A DNA stretch of 64,000 nt. Origin: Citrifermentans bremense R1. Lineage in GTDB: Bacteria; Desulfobacterota; Desulfuromonadia; Geobacterales; Geobacteraceae. The notes under the pieces were generated by a model. It saw only the letters and a list, made by a program, of their open reading frames with translations. It searched no databases and was not told the origin of the DNA. Each line of letters begins with the position of its first letter. Position 1 is the first letter of the stretch. Positions 52,983 to 60,821 of the stretch are shown here, in pieces. Where the stretch lies: contig NZ_AUGE01000001.1 of the NCBI RefSeq assembly GCF_000426865.1, forward strand, positions 248,001-312,000, written 5' to 3'. The position numbers and the translations under genes are program-made.

Positions 52983-54833
52983 TCAGAAACGATATTCCAC
53001 ATGATAGGTCTCGGTCTCCGGGGAATGCACCAGGGTGTGCCCAAGGCCTCTGTGGTAACGCAGCATCGCGGCGTTCTCGGGGAGGATCTCGGCGCAGAAA
53101 CCCTCGATCCCCTGCTCTTTGGCGTGGCGCTCCATCTGGCGCAGCAGGTAGCCGGCGAGCCCTTTCCTGCGGTAATCCTGGTGCACCACCACCGCCGTCT
53201 CCGCCATGTTAGTGCGCGGGTTCACCTCGTAGCGCGCCACCGCCACCATGCATTCGGCCTGGTCCTCGTGCCGGAAGGCTGCCAGCGCCATGCGGCCGCT
53301 ATAGTCGACGCAGACCTGCTTTGCCGCTTCCAGGTGCGCCATCTGGAGCTTCGGCCCAAAGAAGCGGTGGTAGACCGTCTCCGCGTCGAGGCTGTAGAAG
53401 AACTCCTGCAGCGTCCGCTCGTCGGTCGCCTTCAGGGGCCTCACCTGCATCGTCATTCCTCCGAAGGACCTATCCTCCTCCAGATTTCTCGGGTACTTGT
53501 CCAGCGCCTGCCGCCACACCTGCTCGTCCTCGTAGACGTAATGCTTCTTCTTGACGAAATCGAGCAACTCCCGGCGGTACTCCGGGTGGGCGATGGAGAT
53601 AAGCGCCAAGGCGCGCTCCCTTATGGTCTTGCCGTGCAGGTAGGCGATGCCGTACTCGGAGACCACGTAATGGGCGTCGCCGCGGCTCGTGACCACGCCG
53701 GCGCCGTCGTCGATCCGGTGCACGATGCGGCTGATGCTCCCGTCCCGGGCCGTGCTGCGAACGGCGATGATCGGTTTTCCGCCCCGGCTCATGGCCGCGC
53801 CGCGCGCGAAGTCAACCTGGCCGCCGATGCCGCTGTAGAACTGGTATCCGATGCTGTCGGCGCAGATCTGCCCGGTAAGGTCGACCTGCAGCGCCGAGTT
53901 TATCGCCACCACCTTGTCGTTCATGGAGATGACCCTGGGGTCGTTGACGAAATCGGAGGGGTGGAACTCGACGCCGACGTTGCCGTCGACGAAGTCGTAC
54001 AGCTTGCGGCTGCCGATGACGAAGCTCGCCACCGTCTTCCCCGGATGCACCCGCTTCAGCCGGTTGGTGACGTTCCCCCCCTCGATCAAAGGGATCAAGG
54101 CGTCGCTGAACATCTCGCTGTGGATCCCCAGATCGCGCTTGTCCGCTATGAATTGCAGCACGGTGCTCGGTATGGTGCCGATCCCCATCTGCAGGCAGCT
54201 CCCGTTTTCCACCAGCCGCGAGATGTGGTACCCGATCTGCTGCTCCACCTCGTCGGGGGCCTTCGCCTCGGAGACGAGAATCGGATGGTCCGTCTCCACC
54301 AGCAGATCCAGGCGGCTTAGGTGCACGTAGCTGTCACCGCAGGTGCGCGGCATCCGCGGGTTCACCTCGGCGATCACCAGCTTTGCCCGGTCGAGCGCCG
54401 CCCGCTGGATGTCCACGTTGACCCCCATGCTGCAGTAACCGTGTCGGTCCGGGGGCGACACCTGCAACAGCGCCGCCTGGTTCCCCCTCTGGCCCGACCG
54501 GATCAGTTCCGGGATCTCGCTCAGGAAGATGGGGGTGTAGTCGGCGCGGCCGTCGCACACCGCCTGGCGGATATTTTCACTGATGAAAAAGGAGTTGTGC
54601 CGCAGCCTTCCGGCATCCTTGCCGTCCAGGTACTGCCCGGTACCGAAGGTGAGGAGCTGGATCAGTTCCACGTCGTGGAACCGGTCGGCCTGCCGGGCCA
54701 GCGCGGCGACGAGCTCCCCCGGTACCGCGCACCCCGACCCGAGGAAGACGCGCCACCCCGACTGGAGATGACGTACCGCCTCGTCCGCGGTGGTCAGCCG
54801 GTCCCGATACAACTGCATAAGTTCTTCGTTCAT
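52983..54833 (-). CDS. CoA-transferase/acetyl-CoA hydrolase fused to a C-terminal GNAT acetyltransferase domain
   Basis: 616 aa from the ATG at 54833 (MNEELMQLYRD). Residues ~1-435 are a Cat1-type CoA-transferase (QMGIGTIPSTVLQF, SGIGGQVDFARGAAMSRGG, YGIAYLHGKTIRER). Residues ~455-616 are GNAT-like (MQVRPLKATDERTLQEFFYS, VVVHQDYRRKGLAGYLLRQM with the acetyl-CoA loop RRKGLA). It may combine CoA transfer with acetyl-CoA-dependent modification or control. Divergent from bamY, sharing its 269-bp upstream region. RBS GAGGGGG. Confidence 0.88.
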   Translation of the reverse strand: MNEELMQLYRDRLTTADEAVRHLQSGWRVFLGSGCAVPGELVAALARQADRFHDVELIQLLTFGTGQYLDGKDAGRLRHNSFFISENIRQAVCDGRADYTPIFLSEIPELIRSGQRGNQAALLQVSPPDRHGYCSMGVNVDIQRAALDRAKLVIAEVNPRMPRTCGDSYVHLSRLDLLVETDHPILVSEAKAPDEVEQQIGYHISRLVENGSCLQMGIGTIPSTVLQFIADKRDLGIHSEMFSDALIPLIEGGNVTNRLKRVHPGKTVASFVIGSRKLYDFVDGNVGVEFHPSDFVNDPRVISMNDKVVAINSALQVDLTGQICADSIGYQFYSGIGGQVDFARGAAMSRGGKPIIAVRSTARDGSISRIVHRIDDGAGVVTSRGDAHYVVSEYGIAYLHGKTIRERALALISIAHPEYRRELLDFVKKKHYVYEDEQVWRQALDKYPRNLEEDRSFGGMTMQVRPLKATDERTLQEFFYSLDAETVYHRFFGPKLQMAHLEAAKQVCVDYSGRMALAAFRHEDQAECMVAVARYEVNPRTNMAETAVVVHQDYRRKGLAGYLLRQMERHAKEQGIEGFCAEILPENAAMLRYHRGLGHTLVHSPETETYHVEYRF

Positions 54834-54903
54834 CGCCTGCCCCCTCTCCCGCCGTTTCCAGCGTCCCGCCACACCTTCAGATTTTTACACGGCCCCTCAA
54901 AAC

Positions 54904-55022
54904 GTTACACGAAGCTTCCCCAATAACATCAGATTTCAACGGTGTTACAAACTTCAGCCAAAACCATGATTACATATTTTCAGCAGCTTACAAGCTAAAT
55001 TTCATTTTATTAAACCATTACA
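54904..55022. promoter_or_regulatory. Cluster of NTTACA hexamers upstream of bamY
   Basis: GTTACA at 54904 and 54944, ATTACA at 54969 and 55017, CTTACA at 54987, all in one orientation. They sit just upstream of the putative sigma-54 promoter and could be an activator binding region, for BamW for example. Irregular spacing and AT-rich context make this weak. Confidence 0.3.
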
Positions 55023-55027
55023 CCTCT

Positions 55028-55045
55028 TTGGCCTGCGACATGCAA
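55028..55045 (+). promoter_or_regulatory. Putative sigma-54 promoter of bamY
   Basis: TTGGCCTGCGACATGCAA has GG and GC ten bases apart and a good -24 box (TTGGC); the -12 box is ATGC instead of TTGC. It ends 57 bp before the bamY ATG. An NtrC-type regulator (BamW) is encoded 2.8 kb downstream of bamY. Confidence 0.6.
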
Positions 55046-55102
55046 AACATTATTTTACTTTTTCAAAATAATTCCCACGCAGCCATAACAAGGAGGTTTC
55101 CC

Positions 55103-56662
55103 ATGCCCTACAACCTGAATCTGCCCGAGACATTCAACGCCGCGGATTTCTTTGTGGACCGCAACATCCGCGAGGGGCGCGGCGAAAAGATCGCCGTCTT
55201 CTGCGAGGAGCGCTCCTTAACCTACAGCCAGATGCAGTCTGGGATGAACCGCATAGGGAACCTGCTCAAAGGGCTGGAGGTCCGGATGGAGGAGCGGGTA
55301 GCGCTCCTTTTGCACGACACAGAGGTGTACCCGCAGGCGTTCTTCGGCGCCATCAAGATCGGCGCGGTCCCGGTCTGCCTCAACACCATGAACCGCTCCC
55401 AGGACTTCCAGTTCTACCTGAACGATTCGCGCGCCCGGGTCTTGGTGGTCGAGTGGCCGCTCTTGGAGCAGATCATCCCCATCAGCGAGAACCTGCAGTT
55501 TCTAAAGCACATCGTGGTCGCCAACGGCCCCGCCGCCGGGAGCTGCCTGAGCCTCGCGGAGCTTATGGCAGCCCAAAGCGACCAGCTGGAGACCGCCCCC
55601 ACCTGCCGCGACGACGCCTGCTTCTGGCTCTACAGCTCCGGCTCCACCGGCTCCCCCAAGGGGACCGTGCACCTGCAGCACGACATGGTGTACGCGGCGA
55701 AGACCTACGGGCAGAAGGTGCTCGACATCAAAGAGGACGACGTCTTCTTCTCGGCGGCGAAACTCTTCTTCGCCTACGGCCTCGGCAACGGGATCTACTT
55801 CCCCTTCTGCGTGGGCGCAACCGCCGTCTACCTCCCTTCGCGGCCGACCCCGGCGGACGTCTACGCCACGGTGCGCCGCCACCGCCCCACCCTCTTCTTC
55901 GGCGTGCCGACCCTCTACGGGCAGATGCTTGAAGAAGAAGGCGCCATGGGCGGAGTGCGACTCTGCGTCTCGGCCGGGGAAGCGCTTCCCCCCGCCTACC
56001 TGCACCGCTTCAAGGCGCGTTTCCAGCTGGACATCCTCGACGGCATCGGCTCCACGGAGATGGCGCACATCTTCATCTCCAACAGGCCGGGCGAAATCGC
56101 CCCCGGCAGTTCGGGAAAGGTGGTGCCGGGGTACGAGGCGCGCATCGTCGGCGAGGACATGCACGACCTCCCCGCCGGAGAGATCGGCACGCTGCTGGTC
56201 AAGGGGGACAGCGCCGCCGCCTTCTACTGGAACAAGCACGGCAAGAGCACCGAGACCATGATGGGGCAGTGGCTCAACACCGGCGACAAGTACGTCTGCG
56301 ACGAGAAGGGCTTTTTCCACTGCGCCGGCCGCTCCGACGACATGCTGAAGGTGGGGGGCATCTGGGTCTCCCCCAACGAGGTCGAGGCCTGCCTGATCGA
56401 GCATCCCGCCGTACTGGAATGCGCGGTCATCGGGGCGCCCGACGAGGACAACCTGATCAAGCCGATGGCGTTCGTGGTACTGAACCAACCCCAACCCACG
56501 GAGTCCATGGAGGAGGAGCTGAAGCAATACGTGAAAAAATCCCTGGCGCTCTACAAGTACCCCCGCTGGATAAAGTTCATGGACGAGCTGCCCAAGACCG
56601 CCACCGGCAAGATCAAACGCTTCGAGCTGCGCAACATGCTTGTGCAGCAGCAGGCCGCCTGA
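55103..56662 (+). CDS. bamY: Benzoate-CoA ligase
   Basis: 519 aa from the ATG at 55103 (MPYNLNLPETFNAADFFVDRN) behind AAGGAGG. AMP-forming ligase: P-loop YSSGSTGSPKGTVH, IGSTEMAHIF, NTGDKYVCDEKGFF, and the C-terminal Lys in PKTATGKIKRFELR. The benzoate-CoA ligase group opens with the same FNAADxFVDRN segment. It makes benzoyl-CoA at the cost of ATP to AMP. Followed by a porin and a permease on the same strand. Confidence 0.94.
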   Translation: MPYNLNLPETFNAADFFVDRNIREGRGEKIAVFCEERSLTYSQMQSGMNRIGNLLKGLEVRMEERVALLLHDTEVYPQAFFGAIKIGAVPVCLNTMNRSQDFQFYLNDSRARVLVVEWPLLEQIIPISENLQFLKHIVVANGPAAGSCLSLAELMAAQSDQLETAPTCRDDACFWLYSSGSTGSPKGTVHLQHDMVYAAKTYGQKVLDIKEDDVFFSAAKLFFAYGLGNGIYFPFCVGATAVYLPSRPTPADVYATVRRHRPTLFFGVPTLYGQMLEEEGAMGGVRLCVSAGEALPPAYLHRFKARFQLDILDGIGSTEMAHIFISNRPGEIAPGSSGKVVPGYEARIVGEDMHDLPAGEIGTLLVKGDSAAAFYWNKHGKSTETMMGQWLNTGDKYVCDEKGFFHCAGRSDDMLKVGGIWVSPNEVEACLIEHPAVLECAVIGAPDEDNLIKPMAFVVLNQPQPTESMEEELKQYVKKSLALYKYPRWIKFMDELPKTATGKIKRFELRNMLVQQQAA

Positions 56663-56706
56663 TTCCGGCTCCCACCCACTGCATTGCAATAAAAAGGAGG
56701 GTTTCA

Positions 56707-58032
56707 ATGCTCAAAAAGGTATCTCTCATTCTCGCCGCCTCGCTGCTCGCAACCACCGCGTCGGCCCAGGAAGTCGCCCCCAACGCTCCCGAACCCTACA
56801 ACTGCGACTTTGACCCGGCGTGCGAAGTGGCCCCTGGCCTCTACGGGAAGATGTCCTCGCCGGTCACCAGCAAGTTCAAGCTCTCCCTGGGCGGTTTCGT
56901 CAAGCTGGACTACGTCTACAACTCGGTGAACCTCGGCAGTAACGGCGCCCTCGCGACCCTGCAGCCGAACGGCATTCCCAAGAAAGGGTCTGTTGCGGAC
57001 CAGCAGGACCAGTCTATCTTCACCGCGCGCCAGTCGCGCCTGTGGTTCAAGGTCGCCGGCCCCACCTTCAAGGGGGCTAAGACCGGCGCGGTGATCGAGA
57101 CCGACTTTTACGGCTCCGGCGGCAGCAACGAGTCCGCCAACATGAGGATGCGCCATGCCTACGGCACCATGGACTGGGAGAACACACAACTCCTCTTCGG
57201 CCAGTACTGGGACAACTTCGGGATGGCCAACTCCTCGACGCTCGACTTCGGCCTGGGCGCCACGGCCGGGAATCCGCAACAGCCGCGCGTGGCCCAGATA
57301 AGGGTCACCCAGAAGGTGCCGCTGACAAAAGACGAGACCATGAAACTGAGCCTCTCGCTCCAGAACCCGGTTCAGGACACGAACCAGCAGAACGGCTCGG
57401 CCACCGACACCTGGGGGAGCGCGGTCAATGTCGCCGGGCAGGCGGTGCTGGTATCCAAGGCGCTGGGTGTCGCCCCCGGTTTGTGGGGACTGTCCATGAA
57501 CTCGCTGCAGGCCGGCTTCTTCGGCCTGTACGGTACCGAAAGCGCGGGGCCGACCGGCAAGGAGCTCGCTTCCTGGGGCTACGGTTTCTACACCTTCGTT
57601 CCCGTCCTCGCCTCCAAGGACGGCAAGAGCCGCGCCATGACGGCGAGCTTCGAGGGGCAGGCCTATCAGGCCAGCAACATGTCCTTCAACTACGCGACCG
57701 CCACCTCCCTCGTCGGGCCGAGCAACGACCGGACCGGCGCCAAGGGGTACGGCCTCTTCGCCCAGGGGATGTTCTACCCGACCCAGAATCTGGGGCTCAC
57801 CGCAGGCTACGGCAAGAGAGCCGCGTACGACCAGGCGAGCTACGCCGGGGTAGCGAATTACCAGCAGTCGAGCTCGCAGGTGTTCGCCAACGTAAGCTAC
57901 GACATCAACGCCGCCATAAGACTCGCGGCCGAGTACCAGAAGCTTGAGACCAAGTACGGCAACAACACCCCCGGCAGCTCCGACCAGGGCGCGGCGGACG
58001 TGTACCGGTTCTCGGCTTTCTACTTCTTCTAG
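56707..58032 (+). CDS. Outer-membrane porin, likely for aromatic acid uptake
   Basis: 441 aa with a signal peptide (MLKKVSLILAASLLATTASA, cleavage before QEV). The mature part alternates short beta strands rich in aromatic residues, for example FKLSLGGFVKLDYVYNS and RQSRLWFKVAGP. It ends with RFSAFYFF, a terminal Phe as in beta-barrel proteins. RBS AAAGGAGG. 45 bp after bamY and 84 bp before a permease. The family resembles the DcaP-like/porin group, but I cannot fix it. Confidence 0.82.
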   Translation: MLKKVSLILAASLLATTASAQEVAPNAPEPYNCDFDPACEVAPGLYGKMSSPVTSKFKLSLGGFVKLDYVYNSVNLGSNGALATLQPNGIPKKGSVADQQDQSIFTARQSRLWFKVAGPTFKGAKTGAVIETDFYGSGGSNESANMRMRHAYGTMDWENTQLLFGQYWDNFGMANSSTLDFGLGATAGNPQQPRVAQIRVTQKVPLTKDETMKLSLSLQNPVQDTNQQNGSATDTWGSAVNVAGQAVLVSKALGVAPGLWGLSMNSLQAGFFGLYGTESAGPTGKELASWGYGFYTFVPVLASKDGKSRAMTASFEGQAYQASNMSFNYATATSLVGPSNDRTGAKGYGLFAQGMFYPTQNLGLTAGYGKRAAYDQASYAGVANYQQSSSQVFANVSYDINAAIRLAAEYQKLETKYGNNTPGSSDQGAADVYRFSAFYFF

Positions 58033-58040
58033 AAAAGTCC

Positions 58041-58060
58041 CCTCCCCCTCCGGGGGGAGG
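58041..58060. repeat. GC-rich hairpin CCTCCCCCTCCGGGGGGAGG
   Basis: A 20-bp palindrome 9 bp after the porin stop, without a T-run. Possibly a remnant of the GC-rich element family; it may lower expression of the following permease gene relative to the porin. Confidence 0.6.
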
Positions 58061-58116
58061 AGAGCTGGGAGAAGAAAATTTCTTATCCCCTTCATCCGAA
58101 TAATAGGAGGTTCAAC

Positions 58117-59403
58117 ATGGAGCAGGAGACCACCAAGAGGTTGTTCAAAGGGCAGCTGGCTACCGGCTGCGCAGCCCTGGCTCTCAGTTTTGCCGTCGCC
58201 GCCGTCATCTGGCCCGCCTGGTCGCTGACCGTCAAGTCCCTCTATACGGCCCTGGCAGGCCCGGGTCTCGCCGCGGCGGATCCAAAATCCGCGGGCAACC
58301 TCGTCGGCGCGGTTGCCCGCGGGACCTTCTTCTGGATGGTCATCAACACATGGATCTGGTTCACCATCGTCCTTGGCAACTACGGCAAGACCGCCCTCAC
58401 CACGAAGCAGCCCTGGGCCGGCATCTACTACACCCTGGTCGCCTGGTGCGTCGGCGCAGCCGCCTTCCTGGCACTCATCAGCTTCCTGGGGATCTGGTGG
58501 CGCCCCTTCAGCCTCGCCATCATGTTCACCCCGCAGTCCCTCGAGGAGGTGCATCTCGCCTTCGAGGCGTGGGAGGCGTCCAACTTCTATGCGCTCGCCG
58601 TGATCATCGCCCAGATACCCATGGTTTCGCTGCTGCAGAAATGGCCCTTCGCCGGCAAGGCCGAGAAGCCTGTGGACGGCTTCGGAGCGCTGGCCATGGG
58701 GACCGCGGTGACCTGGATCGTCTGGATGGCGCTGATCGTTCCCAGCTTCATGAAGCTTGCTATCGGCGAGCACCAGATCGTCACCGCACCCTTCGGCAGC
58801 TGGCCCGCCTTTGCAGCCTTCTGCCAGGCCTTCGTGATCTTCGCCATCATGCCGGTCGAAGGGGCCGAGCTGTACCCGATGCGGCTCTTCGCCAAGAAGC
58901 AACCGTTCATGGGGCTGATAGGTTTCGCCATCGCCCTTGCCGCCGGCTCTATCATGCCTGCCGCGATCAAGGCCGTCGTGGCCCCGCTCAACCTGCTGCC
59001 GGGTGCGCCCCTGGACGTGGTGGCGGCGGCGCTTGAGCTCTCGGTGATCGTCTTCATGCTGGCCTGGCATCACCTGTTCGACGATTACCCGAACGCGGCG
59101 CTGGTACCGAACACCGCCGCCAGGGTCTGCAGCCGCATCGCCATCTGGTTCGGCGGCGGCACCATCTACGGCGTTATCTGGATCAAGACCTTCAAGCTGA
59201 TCCCCTACGGCGCCAACGACCTGGGGCTGGGGGTCCCGCCGCTGGGGGTTCTGGCCGGGCAGTTCGCGCTTTTGATGACGCTTCTTTTCCTGAACACCTT
59301 CTTCGACAAGTGGCCGCTCGTGCGCAAGGTGAGGGAGCCGGCGACCGCCGAGGCGGCGGCTCCCGCCGGCGCCTCACCTGGGCTTGAGGCGATGGCGAAG
59401 TAG
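58117..59403 (+). CDS. Multi-pass membrane protein of unrecognised family, candidate aromatic acid permease
   Basis: 428 aa with about ten hydrophobic segments (near 14-37, 62-90, 99-127, 148-172, 190-215, 228-252, 264-292, 300-322, 337-360, 378-398). I see neither MFS loop motifs nor an ABC or TRAP signature. Several Trp-rich segments (MVINTWIWFTIVLGNYG, FLGIWWRPF) and an acidic residue within a segment (IMPVEGAEL) are notable. RBS ATAGGAGG. Third gene after bamY and porin, so uptake of benzoate or a related acid is the natural guess. Confidence 0.75.
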   Translation: MEQETTKRLFKGQLATGCAALALSFAVAAVIWPAWSLTVKSLYTALAGPGLAAADPKSAGNLVGAVARGTFFWMVINTWIWFTIVLGNYGKTALTTKQPWAGIYYTLVAWCVGAAAFLALISFLGIWWRPFSLAIMFTPQSLEEVHLAFEAWEASNFYALAVIIAQIPMVSLLQKWPFAGKAEKPVDGFGALAMGTAVTWIVWMALIVPSFMKLAIGEHQIVTAPFGSWPAFAAFCQAFVIFAIMPVEGAELYPMRLFAKKQPFMGLIGFAIALAAGSIMPAAIKAVVAPLNLLPGAPLDVVAAALELSVIVFMLAWHHLFDDYPNAALVPNTAARVCSRIAIWFGGGTIYGVIWIKTFKLIPYGANDLGLGVPPLGVLAGQFALLMTLLFLNTFFDKWPLVRKVREPATAEAAAPAGASPGLEAMAK

Positions 59404-59449
59404 CAATAGACTGAAAAGGTCCCCCCTCCAGTCGAGGGAGTGGAAACCA

Positions 59450-59481
59450 GGGGGACTGGCTCCGCAAGGTGCCTGTCCCCC
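59450..59481. repeat. REP-like palindrome, copy 9
   Basis: GGGGGACTGGCTCCGCAAGG followed by TGCCTGTCCCCC, between the convergent permease and bamW genes; may act as their shared 3' hairpin. Confidence 0.85.
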
Positions 59482-59486
59482 TTCGT

Positions 59487-60821
59487 TTACTCCAGCCCGT
59501 ACTCCTTGAGCCTCCTATCCAGCGTCGGCCGAGAGATGCCTAGAATCTCGGCGGCCCTCTTCTTCTCGTACCCCGTATAGATCAGCACGTTCTCGATATG
59601 CTCGCGCTCGACCTCGTGCAACGGCCTGATCGTCAGCGCCAGCCGCTCCTGCTCCTTCTCTCCTTCCAGGTGCAGGGATTCCGGAAGCAGGATGTTGCCG
59701 TGGGAGAGGAGCACGGCGCGCCGGATGGTGTTCTCCAGCTCGCGCACGTTCCCCGGCCAGGAGTGCTCCTGGAGCATGGTCAGCGTTTCCTGGGTGACGA
59801 GCTCCACGCTCTTGCCGGTCTCCTCGCGCATCTTCCCCAGGAAGAACTTGACCAGGAGCAGGATGTCGTCCCTGCGCTCGCGCAAAGGCGGAAGGAAAAG
59901 GGTCACCACGTTCAGGCGGTAATAGAGGTCCTTGCGGAACTCCCCCGCATTGGCGAGCGCGGAGAGTTCCTTGTTGCTCGCGGCGATGACCCGCACGTCC
60001 GCCTTCAGGGTTTCCACTCCCCCCACTCGTTCGAATTCCCTCTCCTGGAGAAAGCGCAGAAGCTTCACCTGGATCTCCGGGCTCGTCTCCGAGATCTCGT
60101 CGAGAAAGAGCGTCCCCCCCTGCGCCAGTTCGAACTTCCCCGGCTTGGTCCGGTGGGCTCCGGTGAAGGCGCCACGCTCGTGTCCGAAAAGCTCGCTCTC
60201 CAGAAGCGACGGCGCGAGCGAGGCGCAGGCAACCGCGATGAAGGGGCGGTTTCTGAAAGAGCTGTTGAAATGAAGCGCTCGCGCCACCATCTCCTTCCCC
60301 GTCCCGCTCTCCCCCTGGATCAGCACGGTGGCACGCGAGTCTGCCACGGCGCCGATGGTCTTGTAGACCTCCTTCATGCTGCGCGAGCGGCCGACCATGA
60401 TGTTCTGCTCGAAAGGGGGATCAGCCGAGTCGCAGAAGGTGACCCCCTTGCGTGCCAGGGCGCTCATGTCGAAGATCTTGGCGATGACCTGGTCCAGGTG
60501 ATCGAGGTCGACCGGCTTACCCAAATGATCGATGGCGCCCAGGCGTATCGCCTCGATGGCGGTCTGCATGTCGTCGTACGCCGTGATCATCACGACGGGA
60601 AGCTCGGGCCGGCGCTCCTTTACCTGCCCCAGCACCTCGAAACCGTCCATCCCCGAGAGCCTGAGATCGAGGAGCATCAGGTCGATTTCCTTCTCCAGCG
60701 CAACCTCGACCGCATTGGGACCGTTCGCGGCCGTCACCACCGAATAACCCTCTTCGGTCAGGTGCAGCTCCAGCGTGCGCCGGATAGCGATGTCGTCGTC
60801 AGCTATCAAAATGGTGTTCAC
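59487..60821 (-). CDS. bamW: NtrC-family response regulator BamW
   Basis: 444 aa from a GTG at 60821 overlapping the bamV stop (GTGA). Receiver domain with phospho-acceptor Asp52 (LMLLDLRLSGMDG), AAA+ domain with GESGTGKE, GAFTGA and GTLFLDEI, and a Fis-type helix-turn-helix (KKRAAEILGISRPTLDRRL). Activates sigma-54 promoters. BamVW was described as the two-component system for aromatic genes in G. metallireducens; position beside bamY supports the name. Confidence 0.9.
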   Translation of the reverse strand: MNTILIADDDIAIRRTLELHLTEEGYSVVTAANGPNAVEVALEKEIDLMLLDLRLSGMDGFEVLGQVKERRPELPVVMITAYDDMQTAIEAIRLGAIDHLGKPVDLDHLDQVIAKIFDMSALARKGVTFCDSADPPFEQNIMVGRSRSMKEVYKTIGAVADSRATVLIQGESGTGKEMVARALHFNSSFRNRPFIAVACASLAPSLLESELFGHERGAFTGAHRTKPGKFELAQGGTLFLDEISETSPEIQVKLLRFLQEREFERVGGVETLKADVRVIAASNKELSALANAGEFRKDLYYRLNVVTLFLPPLRERRDDILLLVKFFLGKMREETGKSVELVTQETLTMLQEHSWPGNVRELENTIRRAVLLSHGNILLPESLHLEGEKEQERLALTIRPLHEVEREHIENVLIYTGYEKKRAAEILGISRPTLDRRLKEYGLE

